Shown: piece by piece, positions 16,246 to 25,204 of the stretch | How positions within the stretch are numbered: the stretch's first letter is position 1 | How the letters are laid out: each line of letters opens with the position of its first letter | NCBI GenBank assembly: GCA_003963305.1 | Contig: RXJR01000024.1 | Span: 62,001 to 126,000, forward strand | Length of the DNA stretch: 64,000 nt | Source: Candidatus Melainabacteria bacterium | Lineage (GTDB): Bacteria > Cyanobacteriota > Vampirovibrionia > Obscuribacterales > Obscuribacteraceae | Direction of reading: 5' to 3' | Notes under the pieces: generated by a model | Seen by the model: the letters and a program-made list of their open reading frames with translations, nothing else | What the model was told of the DNA's origin: nothing | Databases searched by the model: none | Position numbers and translations under genes: made by a program

Positions 16246-18153
16246 TCACGGACTGCGCAACCAGGCGTTCTCTTCTTCCCAGTTTGTAATCTGTGGTGTT
16301 GGCTTCCAGTTCGGCCTGGGCAACTCGTCAACGCCGACGACCGACACGCCCTTGATTCTGTAAGCCTGCAAAAGCGTATTCACTTCGGAAATTTTTGAGT
16401 CAGGCACGTAAATGTGTGTAATCTCCGGTTTACTCAGACCGACTCTTGTCGATAGCGAGCTTCCCACCTTCAGCCTATCCACAAGCTGCTCTCCGGGCTC
16501 AAGCATGCCGGCGCTACGCAGTTTCGGAACGACGTCGGCAGAAATACCGAAGACAACTGGATACGTATCGAGGCTGAGCGGGCTGTGGCGATGGTAAGCC
16601 CAGCCTTCATTGAAGTCCCGAGTGACGGATATAGCCTTGCGCCCGTATTCGTGCGTAGCAGCCTCTCCTGCATGCGTCATGCCGCGCAAACGTATCTCGG
16701 CGGATGGTAACAACCCTCGCTCGGCAAAAACGCCTGGAAGGGACGACGAGACCGTTCCATGAAAGAGATTGGGCAACTTATCAGTCGGCTCGAAAGGCAT
16801 CCAGGACATAGGAGACAAACCCTCGCTGTCCTTGACTGCGTGTTCACGTGGCATCGACATCTTCTTCTGGAGGGCTCGCTCATCGTAGCCGAAGAATTTT
16901 TCCTTGGCGAATTCAATGCCGTTGGCGACACTATTGGTTTCGGTGCTGTCGCGGCCCACGAGTCTGGCAATCGGCTCATCGAGTTCGCGGCCCATTGTCG
17001 AAAATGCTTTTCTGATTTCGGCAACTCGTTCAACTGGAACAGTCGGCGTCGCCAACTCCGCATCGGTGTACTGCTTCAGCCCCGGCTCAGTCGCCGTACC
17101 GTGCCACCATTTCAAAAGCTGCTCGCCAAAGTCAGTGGATTGCCGCCGATTTTCCTCAAAAATCTGATGAAATTGGCTGCGTTGAGCCTGTTCGTATTTT
17201 GCGTCGATGCGGTCAAAAGCGTCGTAAAACTTGGGAAGATCTCGCTCAATCGCAACAACAGGATTGTTTTCTGCTGTAAGCGTCGGTCGTGGCGCTTTCT
17301 CAAGTATCGCCTTTGACCCAGTCAGAACGTCACCCAGCCGCGAAACTGGATGCTGCAAATCGTGCTCCTGCAGAAAGCCATACACTTTGGTCTTAGCGTT
17401 CTTTGCAGACTCTTCCGCTGACCACTTCAGATCGTAATACTTTCCTTGAACGGCTCTATTGCTTGCCACTTTGTTGATGCCAACGTCCAGGGCTCCAAAA
17501 CCTGCTCCGAACAGGGCAAATTCACCGGCGCCACTTGCCAGTTCAGACGCGCTCGCCATTCTATGCTCGGTAAAATATGTGTTGCCAACTGTATTGACTA
17601 AACCGCCGGCAGCCCCTGCGATTGCATTGTTGCCGATTTTTGAAACAAACGGATTAGAGTAAAAAAGTTTGGCATCCTCTAACGCTCGCCCTGCACTACC
17701 CATAGTGGCAAAAGTCACGCCGTTGACCGCGGCATTCTCCAGACGTCCCTGCAGGAGACTCTTGTTTTCTGCACTGGGAGTGAAAACACCGCCGTAGAGA
17801 CCTCCGGCAAGCGCCATCTTGGTGCCGCTTCTGACAGCCTGAGAGCTGAAAATACCAGCGGCAGATTCGCCCATCAGCTTGTCTGCAGCGCCGCCGGTCA
17901 GCCGCGATAATGCCGTGAAATCCAAAATGAAACCAGCCATACCGCCGGCTTTGTAGGCGATGGAGGAATTGCTCTCATCATGTCGTTCCACATGACCGCC
18001 AAGCAACTGTCGAACGCCATCTAGTGGTTGCTGAATGGCAGTATCGTATAACCCCTGCACGCACGAAATCCGAGGCGACGTTACTGTTCTTGCTCTGGGT
18101 TGGCTTATCCAGTTCCATGCCCCCAGTATGGTGGGCGGTGGGGCGGATGTCAT
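16246..18153 (-). CDS. Glycine-rich multidomain protein with ADP-ribosyltransferase-like C-terminus
   Basis: Unrecognised 635-residue protein. Residues 60-230 are rich in Gly/Ala and hydrophobic residues (GGLYGGVFTPSAENKS, AIAGAAGGLVNTVGNTYFTEHR), suggesting membrane insertion or a glycine-zipper-like domain. Residues 240-450 are charged and helical. From about 468 the sequence reads LFHGT, then GVFAERGLLPS, ISVTRDFNEGWAY and finally KPEITHIYVPDSKI. The order His-Gly-Thr, a Ser/Thr strand, and a terminal Glu before a turn resembles ADP-ribosyltransferase/KptA-like folds. That assignment is tentative. It starts 8 bases after the stop of the large membrane protein, so the two are cotranscribed. 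The ribosome site is weak. No classical signal peptide. Confidence 0.65.
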   Translation of the reverse strand: MTSAPPPTILGAWNWISQPRARTVTSPRISCVQGLYDTAIQQPLDGVRQLLGGHVERHDESNSSIAYKAGGMAGFILDFTALSRLTGGAADKLMGESAAGIFSSQAVRSGTKMALAGGLYGGVFTPSAENKSLLQGRLENAAVNGVTFATMGSAGRALEDAKLFYSNPFVSKIGNNAIAGAAGGLVNTVGNTYFTEHRMASASELASGAGEFALFGAGFGALDVGINKVASNRAVQGKYYDLKWSAEESAKNAKTKVYGFLQEHDLQHPVSRLGDVLTGSKAILEKAPRPTLTAENNPVVAIERDLPKFYDAFDRIDAKYEQAQRSQFHQIFEENRRQSTDFGEQLLKWWHGTATEPGLKQYTDAELATPTVPVERVAEIRKAFSTMGRELDEPIARLVGRDSTETNSVANGIEFAKEKFFGYDERALQKKMSMPREHAVKDSEGLSPMSWMPFEPTDKLPNLFHGTVSSSLPGVFAERGLLPSAEIRLRGMTHAGEAATHEYGRKAISVTRDFNEGWAYHRHSPLSLDTYPVVFGISADVVPKLRSAGMLEPGEQLVDRLKVGSSLSTRVGLSKPEITHIYVPDSKISEVNTLLQAYRIKGVSVVGVDELPRPNWKPTPQITNWEEENAWLRSP

Positions 18154-18161
18154 TGGGGGAA

Positions 18162-21100
18162 TTACGGTGTCGTGTTTTTTAACATGTAAGCAAGCTCGAA
18201 CTGCTCATGCTCGATTTCTGACGGTGACGTGTAGAGCGTGTAGAATTCGGTCTGATCGGCTGAACGTGGCACCAGGATGGAAAGACCAGCCATCGTCACC
18301 GGCGGCTTGGTTTGCGGCAGTTCGTAGGAGAAACTACACGCCAGAGCATTTGTGCGGTATTTTCCCCAGGGCTCAACCGATACCACTGCCAGGCTCGGAT
18401 AACGCCCGCTCTCAGACGCCTTGACTAGAAGCTTCTTAAGCAACTGACGACTTTCGAGTCCTTCTGAGTCGATAACACCGATCTGCAAAAGTGACACGCC
18501 ACCGCTCGAATCGGTTCGGACAAATGTAGCTGGGGCGTTGGGATTAGCACTCGCCGACTGTGTATTCTTTTCGTCAGTACGGCGCCAGGTTGTCGCGATC
18601 GGAACCTCGTGAGAGACAGAGAGAACTTGCTGCCGCTCGAATTTCAAGTGAGACTGACAAATTGCCCACGGAATCAAAACAAGTTCAACAGTTGCCACTG
18701 CAGCGATCAAAGTTACCGGAGTCAGTAAAGTCGCCTTCTTATCGCGGTCAGACTCTTCCAGCTGCGGCGCGACGTGCTTCAAAAATAACGCTACCAGTAG
18801 CATAAACAGACCAACTGGAATCATCATCAGCGTATACAGGGAGCTATCCGCACGCCAATAGACTTCGAAGTGCGAGTAAGACCATGAAATCAAGAAATGA
18901 CTTGCCATTGCCAGCGGTATCGCAAACAGAAACATCTTGCCAGGACGGGAACGTCCGTAAAGCTGCGAAAGACCCAGTATCAACGCAGGTATCCAATACG
19001 CCAGGTAGGACTGAAACAGATTGCAATTGAACAACAATTCCTGCTTGCACGGCGCTAGAAGCGCACGTACTTCCGGAGGCAATGGCAGCTCAACTAGAGT
19101 CATAGAGAAGGAAGCGATGCCGCTGCCAAAGGCGACTAGAAGAAAGAGAACAGCTTCACGAACGTTCTCGCGCTCGCCTATTTTTCGTTTCGCAAACACA
19201 TAAACCAGTGCAAGCAAACTGATATAGAGTACTGTACGAATTAAAAACCACGCACCCGGTATTACGAGATCGATGTTGATCGAACCGAGCTCTCGCAACG
19301 ACTGACATTGAGCATTCACGGTCTGAGTCAGGAGCGGAATCGACCAGCCGACAGCGCAGAATTTCTCCAGGACATTGAAGGCTAGTCCTGTCAAAGCACC
19401 AAGACAGAAGACGCCGAGAAGCGGCGGGATTGTAAGCGGAAGCTTCTTAACGCGATTGGTCGTCCAGACCAGGAAGTAATAGGGCAAACCGATATCGATG
19501 ACACCGTGAAACATGGCGAGAAAAATCTCGTTCATCAGCTTGAAATCTTTGCATGCAGTACGAGCAAAAATCTCCAGCAGGGCGAACAGTGCAATCCCGC
19601 CGTAAACGGCGAGTCGCCCGGGAGAAGGCCATGCAGGCGATGATTTGCTGCTTAAGTCCCAACCAACCGTGTGCAACAACCAGAGCAATCCAACCGCGAA
19701 CAGAAAGAGAAGGGTCAATGAATGCGTGGGTGTGCGCAAAAACGACGACATCTGGAACACATACTCCCAGACTAATAGAAAAGCAAAAACGTTGAGGAAC
19801 AATAACCGCACAAGCGCTTCATTAGTGACTCGACGTTGGACGGCAAGAATACACACGAGAACGCAATCAAACAACAAGACGTAGCTGAACCAGTGGACAG
19901 CCAGTGTGGTGAGAGGGTCTGACCATATCCATGGTTTGAAAAAATTGTATATGGCAAAGAACAACGGCAGCAAACTGACAAGGTTGGCAGCGCTCGGTTT
20001 GGACAGCAACACACAAACAGGTTGACTGAAAGCCACTATCATCGACAAGCACAAAAGCGCGATCAACAGCGGTTTCACAGACTTAGCTGGAAGAACGTCA
20101 CCGATGGAGTTTGCGAGAGTTTTGCTGCTCTTGCTTATCTTATGCAAGATTCCGACGCCCATAAAATACCAGAGCGGCCAAAAATAGCTCGTCGTCAAGG
20201 TGAGCGAAGAAATAAGCTGACTGCCCGATTGTGCCAGGTCACCGCGTGCCAAACCAGCAAACAAATAGACGCTCAGTAAGAGCGCTATGGACCATGCACA
20301 AACGGCCATAGCATATGTGCGCTTCGCTTCACCTTCCTCAGCATCACCAGACCCAGCCTCGCCGGACGCTTCGTCTGCCTCAGTTCCAGCTGCCTCGCGG
20401 GACGCTTCGCCGGCCGCAATTCCGCCGGACTCCCCCTCGGCTGCCTCAGCTCCGCCTGTTTTCCCTTCTAATGCATCAGCCGCGCGCGCCTCAACTGCCT
20501 CAGGTACGTTGCCTGAGAACAACGAGAATCTGGCGTTACGAGCGATTTTAAAACATCCCAGCCCGATCAAAGAACCGATCAGAGCACCACCACCGATACT
20601 AATAACCGGTCCGGGTAAATTGATTATAGTCCCAAGGAAAGGTCTGATCGGAGTCAGGATCAGAAAAGGAATGCCGGCTGCTATGCCGCATACAATCGAA
20701 TTGAGCAAGCCGAGTGCCGTGCTAAATTTTGTCGTATCCTCGCGACAACGATACTCGCAATAAAGCAGACCGATCAGAAGTGCCAGCGGCGAACAAATAT
20801 TGAAGAAGCTGCGAGGCAAAAGTACCACACACGTAATCAAAAAGTAGGAAGCGCAGATCGCCGCCACCATAAAAGCGATCCTGTTCGATCGGGCGGCTCC
20901 AGTCAAAAGTGCAGCCCAAGCGCACGGCAAACTAATCATCCAGAGCACCACAGCCCAACCTGGCGCAATTCCTTCGAAACCAGAGAAAGCAGTTATTTTG
21001 ACCGCCCAGAGGTTCCATGAGGTAAGCGGAATGAGCATGCACAAGATAGCGCACATCTGAAAAATGGGGCGCAAAAGAGCAACCGTTTCTACCGGTGCCC

Positions 21101-21341
21101 CAGTCAGGTCTAACCTGTTTTTAGAGTAAGTTCGCCAGTAAAATCTTTCGACAACTTTCCATGTCGGTTGCACTAATTTGTTGTCTTTGAACTTTTTCCA
21201 TCGTGGCGCAATGCGCGGATGTTCAAGGATTTTTCCCAGCAACCCAGTCAGAAAGTTGACGGCAGTAACGAACCACGGAAATAGTCCGGCCAGATAGTTA
21301 CCGAACTTTCTCAGTGCGGCGATGATCTGAATGGGATTCAT
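18162..21341 (-). CDS. Large polytopic membrane protein of unknown function
   Basis: About 1,059 residues, unrecognised. More than twenty hydrophobic segments run through the first 900 residues. After about six of them comes a soluble linker of some 75 residues made almost only of Ala, Glu and Gly (codons at 20330-20515). The last 150 residues are soluble and contain SLLQIGVIDSEGLESRQLLKKLLVKASESGRYPSLAVVSVEPWG and a beta-rich end. No transporter or protease motif is evident. The ATG at 21341 was chosen over one 28 codons upstream whose leader (MPRSRGYYLWFPYEDRG) looks untypical. The ART-like protein gene follows 8 bases later. The arrangement of many helices and an exposed C-terminal domain would suit a sensor or an assembly platform; this is a guess. 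Confidence 0.7.
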   Translation of the reverse strand: MNPIQIIAALRKFGNYLAGLFPWFVTAVNFLTGLLGKILEHPRIAPRWKKFKDNKLVQPTWKVVERFYWRTYSKNRLDLTGAPVETVALLRPIFQMCAILCMLIPLTSWNLWAVKITAFSGFEGIAPGWAVVLWMISLPCAWAALLTGAARSNRIAFMVAAICASYFLITCVVLLPRSFFNICSPLALLIGLLYCEYRCREDTTKFSTALGLLNSIVCGIAAGIPFLILTPIRPFLGTIINLPGPVISIGGGALIGSLIGLGCFKIARNARFSLFSGNVPEAVEARAADALEGKTGGAEAAEGESGGIAAGEASREAAGTEADEASGEAGSGDAEEGEAKRTYAMAVCAWSIALLLSVYLFAGLARGDLAQSGSQLISSLTLTTSYFWPLWYFMGVGILHKISKSSKTLANSIGDVLPAKSVKPLLIALLCLSMIVAFSQPVCVLLSKPSAANLVSLLPLFFAIYNFFKPWIWSDPLTTLAVHWFSYVLLFDCVLVCILAVQRRVTNEALVRLLFLNVFAFLLVWEYVFQMSSFLRTPTHSLTLLFLFAVGLLWLLHTVGWDLSSKSSPAWPSPGRLAVYGGIALFALLEIFARTACKDFKLMNEIFLAMFHGVIDIGLPYYFLVWTTNRVKKLPLTIPPLLGVFCLGALTGLAFNVLEKFCAVGWSIPLLTQTVNAQCQSLRELGSINIDLVIPGAWFLIRTVLYISLLALVYVFAKRKIGERENVREAVLFLLVAFGSGIASFSMTLVELPLPPEVRALLAPCKQELLFNCNLFQSYLAYWIPALILGLSQLYGRSRPGKMFLFAIPLAMASHFLISWSYSHFEVYWRADSSLYTLMMIPVGLFMLLVALFLKHVAPQLEESDRDKKATLLTPVTLIAAVATVELVLIPWAICQSHLKFERQQVLSVSHEVPIATTWRRTDEKNTQSASANPNAPATFVRTDSSGGVSLLQIGVIDSEGLESRQLLKKLLVKASESGRYPSLAVVSVEPWGKYRTNALACSFSYELPQTKPPVTMAGLSILVPRSADQTEFYTLYTSPSEIEHEQFELAYMLKNTTP
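20330..20515 (-). repeat. Low-complexity Ala/Glu/Gly-coding tract
   Basis: Irregular repeats of GCCTC, GGACGC and TCAGC-type units code for an acidic Ala/Glu/Gly linker inside the large membrane protein. Units such as CCGGACGCTTCG recur. The tract probably varies in length by slippage; it separates two blocks of membrane helices. Confidence 0.6.
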
Positions 21342-21626
21342 CAGAATGGCGCCCGGGGTCTCATGACACGAAATTCCTCGATCTTCGTATGGAAACCATA
21401 GATAATAACCTCTTGACCGCGGCACCGGCAGAAGCAGTCAAAGGCACTCCAGGTTTCTATTGCGGAGACGCCGTCGCAGCTGGTGGCAATAATAGTATCC
21501 TCATCTAAGTTGAAAGATGCTACTGGTGATATTTTATCGGGATTTTATAGTGCAAAAGTTATTGTTAGGCTGGCGCAACAAGTATTTTGAAAAGCAGTTA
21601 AACAATCGGATAGGAGATCTGGACGG

Positions 21627-22430
21627 TTGACCGTATACGATCAAATTGGCACCGGATACGACACCACTAGAAAAGCGGACCCTTTTATTACCGCGCGCCT
21701 GGCTGCGCATTTACAGATTCAAGAAGACCAAAGTTATTTAGATGTTGCATGCGGCACAGGTAATTACACTGTCGAAATTTCAGTCAAGCACGGCGGGCTC
21801 TGGACGGGAATAGACGAGTCTTCAAAGATGATCGCCGAAGCACGTCGAAAAAGCGATCGGGTCAATTGGGTACTGAGCCCATGCGAGTCTATTGCAGCCG
21901 ATGACGAGACCTTTGATGGCGCCATCTGCACCCTGGCCATTCACCACTTCGCTTCGCTCGATAAAGCATTTCGAGAGGTATTTCGAGTGATGAGAAGCGG
22001 CAGATTCGTAATCTTTACCGCAACGCCGCAGCAGATGCAGTCTTACTGGCTCTGCGAATATTTTCCACAGGCACTAAAGGCTGCAATAAAGCAGATGCCT
22101 TCTGAGCAAGACGTTTCGGAGTCGTTGCGTAACGCCGGGTTCAGAATATGTTCGACAGAAAAATATGAAATCAGGCGTGATTTAAGAGACTTCTTTCTCT
22201 ACAGTGGAAAGTTCAACCCGGAGATGTATTTAGATCCAATCGCACGATCTGGAATCTCGACATTTGCCAATCTCGCCAGTCCTTCAGAGATACAAATCGG
22301 CTGCGAACGACTGTCGCACGATATAAAATCAGGCAAAATTTACGAAATTCAACGCAAGTACGAACATGACAGTGGAGACTATCTGTTTATCACCACCGAG
22401 AAACAGAACGAGTGCCACACAAACGAATAA
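21627..22430 (+). CDS. SAM-dependent methyltransferase (class I)
   Basis: A 267-residue Rossmann-fold methyltransferase of the UbiE/Methyltransf_11 type. Motif I is YLDVACGTGNYT (about 36-47), the acidic end of strand 2 is WTGIDES, and the post-motif region CESIAADDETFDGAICTLAIHHF is standard. LREVFRVM-RSGRFVIFT is motif III. Start is TTG at 21627 with AGGAG eleven bases upstream. The C-terminal half is not family-specific, so the acceptor (small molecule or protein) is unknown. It lies alone on the plus strand, converging on the second exporter operon; its stop codon is inside a 28-bp tandem repeat. Confidence 0.85.
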   Translation: MTVYDQIGTGYDTTRKADPFITARLAAHLQIQEDQSYLDVACGTGNYTVEISVKHGGLWTGIDESSKMIAEARRKSDRVNWVLSPCESIAADDETFDGAICTLAIHHFASLDKAFREVFRVMRSGRFVIFTATPQQMQSYWLCEYFPQALKAAIKQMPSEQDVSESLRNAGFRICSTEKYEIRRDLRDFFLYSGKFNPEMYLDPIARSGISTFANLASPSEIQIGCERLSHDIKSGKIYEIQRKYEHDSGDYLFITTEKQNECHTNE

Positions 22431-22496
22431 AACTAGATACTTCTATTCCAACGAATGAACGCTAGATATTCCGCACCAACGAATGAAGGCTAGATA
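22422..22496. repeat. Imperfect 28-bp tandem repeat between convergent genes
   Basis: Three copies of the core ACGAAT-(A/G)-AA-xx-CTAGATA begin near 22423, 22451 and 22479. The methyltransferase TAA is inside copy one, and the exporter ATPase stop (TAG on the minus strand) is inside copy three. The repeat fills the whole convergent gap, and its copy number sets the distance between the two stops. Confidence 0.7.
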
Positions 22497-23284
22497 ACAG
22501 CCGTTCCAACAGGTGACGTGAAAGCCTTTTGCTTATAGTCTGTCTGAGCCATAACTTGCTCGTAAATGGGTTTGACTTCTTCAACCGTGCCCTCGGCGAT
22601 CAGCCGCCCTTCATTGACAAGAACGGCTCGCTGACAGAATCTATCGACGATGCGCATATTGTGCGTCACCACGATAATTGTGGTGCCCTGCTCTTGTAGC
22701 TCACGCACTTTCTGATTGCACTTATTGATGAATCGCTCGTCTCCAACGGCCAGCGCTTCATCAACAAGAAGAACTTCCGGATCGACACTAATTGCCGTAG
22801 CGAACGCCAAACGCACGCCCATGCCGCTCGAATAAGTCTTGAGCGGTTGATCGAAAAATTCTCCAACTTCAGCAAACGCAGCGATGCTGTCCATTCTTTC
22901 CAACATTTCTTCTTTGGAAATGCCGAGCATCATTCCATTCATCAAAACGTTTTCGCGCCCGCTGTAGTCAGGCTGAAAGCCTGCTCCCAGCTCCAGAATG
23001 GCGGTTACACGACCACGAACCGTTACAGTTCCATAGGTCGGACGCATCACTCCTGCCACCAACTGCAGTAGCGTCGATTTACCGGCTCCATTTGGCCCAA
23101 GAACTGCCGTCGTGCAATTTTCAAACTTTACTGACATATCGCGAAGTGCCCAGTACTCCCGGTGATAGCACTTACGATTACGAAAAACGACTTCTTTCAA
23201 ACGGTCAATTGGACGGTCATAGATGTTATGACGCTTCGAGACGTTGTCTAATTCAACTTTGTATTTTTCTACTTGCTCTGTCAT
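22490..23284 (-). CDS. Second polysaccharide ABC exporter, ATPase subunit (Wzt type)
   Basis: ATPase subunit of a second exporter. Walker A is GPNGAGKST, the family block is ILELGAGFQPDYSGRENVLMNG, the signature is YSSGMGVRLAF, Walker B is VLLVDEALAVGD and the switch histidine is in VVTHN. At 264 residues it is a short form without the C-terminal carbohydrate-binding domain. It differs enough from the 4167-4976 protein to be an independent paralogue, not a recent copy. The ATG at 23284 lies one base after the permease stop; an upstream ATG would overlap the permease gene. Confidence 0.93.
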   Translation of the reverse strand: MTEQVEKYKVELDNVSKRHNIYDRPIDRLKEVVFRNRKCYHREYWALRDMSVKFENCTTAVLGPNGAGKSTLLQLVAGVMRPTYGTVTVRGRVTAILELGAGFQPDYSGRENVLMNGMMLGISKEEMLERMDSIAAFAEVGEFFDQPLKTYSSGMGVRLAFATAISVDPEVLLVDEALAVGDERFINKCNQKVRELQEQGTTIIVVTHNMRIVDRFCQRAVLVNEGRLIAEGTVEEVKPIYEQVMAQTDYKQKAFTSPVGTAVI

Positions 23285-23285
23285 C

Positions 23286-24167
23286 TTACATAATGTCCGC
23301 AAATGACTTCTTCGTCTTCTGGAAGAAGCCGTAACCCAGAGCCCATACGATTACTGCAACGGCAGTATAACTTGCGTATACCGGCCAGTTTGGTGCCAGT
23401 CCTTCCAGCAAAACTCTTCGATAGTCAGTGACAATTCCAGCCATCGGATTGATCCAGATCAGAAACTGCAAATTCTCAGGCAGCGCTGTGGCGGGATAGA
23501 CAATCGGCGTGGCATACATCCAGGCAGACAAGCCAAGCGCCATGATATGACGGATATCGCGGATGTAGACACCCAAGCTGGCGAGCAGGCAGCTCAATCC
23601 ACCGGCGAAAAGTATCTGTGACACCATGATTAGAGGAAGGAAGAGAATTGTCGGGTGCACGGTGTGCAACGCAAATACCGATGCGACAAACAAAATGCTG
23701 AATGCCACCAATTCGCTCATCAAAGACGAAATTACCAGCACCACAGGTAGTATCTGTAGCGGAAATACGACTCGCTTGACCAGATTTGGCGATTCCAAAA
23801 TCACCGTGGTCGAACGCGACAACGACTCAGCCAGGCAGCTCCAGGGGAGCAGCCCAGCCATGAGATAAAGCGCGAAATTGCCGGTGCTGTCACTAGCTCC
23901 GAACTTGACTTTCAGAACAACAGAGAACAAGAACGTGTAGAGAATCAAGTGACCGATGGGATTGATCAGAGGCCAGAAGGCGCCCAGGAGCGAACCTTTG
24001 TAGCGCCCAATGAAATCACGATGAACCATCAAGCGAATCAGCGCTCGATTGCCCCAGAGCGTTGTTGGAGCTTCCGCGCCCTCGGCTACGGTCGAAATGC
24101 GACGACCAGGAACCCGGGGTTTTGATTCTTCTTGCTGTATCGGTCTTTCTGAAATTGCAGCGGTCAC
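23286..24167 (-). CDS. Second polysaccharide ABC exporter, permease subunit (Wzm type)
   Basis: ABC-2 permease with about six membrane segments in 293 residues. The coupling region VHRDFIGRYKGSLLGAFWPLINPIGHLILYTFLF and the conserved GLLPWSCLAESLSRST are hallmarks of polysaccharide exporters, as is the C-terminal NPMAGIVTDYRRVLLEG. The start is GTG with a weak ribosome site. The N-terminus is a polar tail of 35 residues. With the ATPase it forms a complete exporter, the second in this window. Confidence 0.92.
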   Translation of the reverse strand: MTAAISERPIQQEESKPRVPGRRISTVAEGAEAPTTLWGNRALIRLMVHRDFIGRYKGSLLGAFWPLINPIGHLILYTFLFSVVLKVKFGASDSTGNFALYLMAGLLPWSCLAESLSRSTTVILESPNLVKRVVFPLQILPVVLVISSLMSELVAFSILFVASVFALHTVHPTILFLPLIMVSQILFAGGLSCLLASLGVYIRDIRHIMALGLSAWMYATPIVYPATALPENLQFLIWINPMAGIVTDYRRVLLEGLAPNWPVYASYTAVAVIVWALGYGFFQKTKKSFADIM

Positions 24168-24273
24168 TTGAAAACCCGAAGCCTTGATGCCAATCCCGAA
24201 TCCATTTGGATTTCAAGATGGTAGCACCTTACTCGTAATTGCTCATTACAAGCCTGCTAATGTTCGGCTCCGA

Positions 24274-25023
24274 TTAAGGAGTGGTCGAAGTGCTTGTTGT
24301 CGTTTCAGTGCTGGTTGCGGTGCTTGTGCTTGTTTCAGCAGCTGGAGCGTCTGTCGTTTCGGACTTCTTAACAGATGTGCTCTTTTCGGCAACAGGTTTT
24401 GCTGGCTTGGCGGTCTTGCCACCCTTTGGTGCAGGGGCGGAACCATCCCAGTTCAAACCTTTGCGAACTTCGTCGGCAGGAAGGTCGAAAGCGGAGACCA
24501 CAGTCACCTTTGCGCCGGTCTTGTCGGTGTATTGCAAGATACCTGTGTATTTGTCGCCAAATTCATAGATTTCGCCAGGATTTTTGACCTTGTCTGACTT
24601 CATCTGAGAATCGTCTACTTTCGACTGAGGCGGGGCATCAGCAGGAAGCAGGAGTTTCAATGATTCAAGCGCATCTTCTTTTGGAATTGGAGTCGTAACG
24701 TAGAGCGACTGCAACACGAAACACTTGCCATTTTTGCACTTTGCGACGTATTGACCGTTCTTCTTGTCATAAGTCCGGCTCAGATACTGGCTGCTGCCGG
24801 CGGCAGTGGCGGCTGGTTTAGGGTCAACAACGAATGTGATGGTGGCATCTTTGAATGTTGATTCAGGCATACCGACTTTGACTGTGTCCAACTGAACTGT
24901 GCCTTGCGGGGTCACGTTGGTGGTATTGCTGGCATTCTTTGTGCACGAACTGAGGCTCACCACAGAGACAAGCGCAACGCTCACGGACAGTGCATTTTTC
25001 TTGAAGAGGGTCACATCGAACAT
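24274..25023 (-). CDS. Predicted lipoprotein with low-complexity tail
   Basis: A 249-residue exported lipoprotein. The N-terminus has a basic start, a hydrophobic stretch and a lipobox ending VSLSSC (Cys27). The mature part contains a paired-cysteine segment (KCKNGKCF) and a beta-rich domain without a recognised family. The last 60 residues are mostly Ala, Lys, Ser and Thr, ending in Thr/Ser/Glu repeats, likely an extended tail that reaches through the envelope. GGAGTAATAAGA before the ATG is a good ribosome site. No function can be assigned; it sits between the exporter and the acylation genes. Confidence 0.8.
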   Translation of the reverse strand: MFDVTLFKKNALSVSVALVSVVSLSSCTKNASNTTNVTPQGTVQLDTVKVGMPESTFKDATITFVVDPKPAATAAGSSQYLSRTYDKKNGQYVAKCKNGKCFVLQSLYVTTPIPKEDALESLKLLLPADAPPQSKVDDSQMKSDKVKNPGEIYEFGDKYTGILQYTDKTGAKVTVVSAFDLPADEVRKGLNWDGSAPAPKGGKTAKPAKPVAEKSTSVKKSETTDAPAAETSTSTATSTETTTSTSTTP

Positions 25024-25204
25024 TCTTATTACTCCGAAGGATATACGTTTGCAGCCCTGAATGACGAGGGAATTGCTAGTTCAGTTTAGCCGGTTGCATG
25101 GCGTATTTGGGCGCTCGTAACGCGCTCATTATGAATTCTATATAAGCGCTGGAGCTGATGAATTTTGTTGCCGTTGAAGGCGAAAACGCTCAGCCAATAA
25201 TGCT

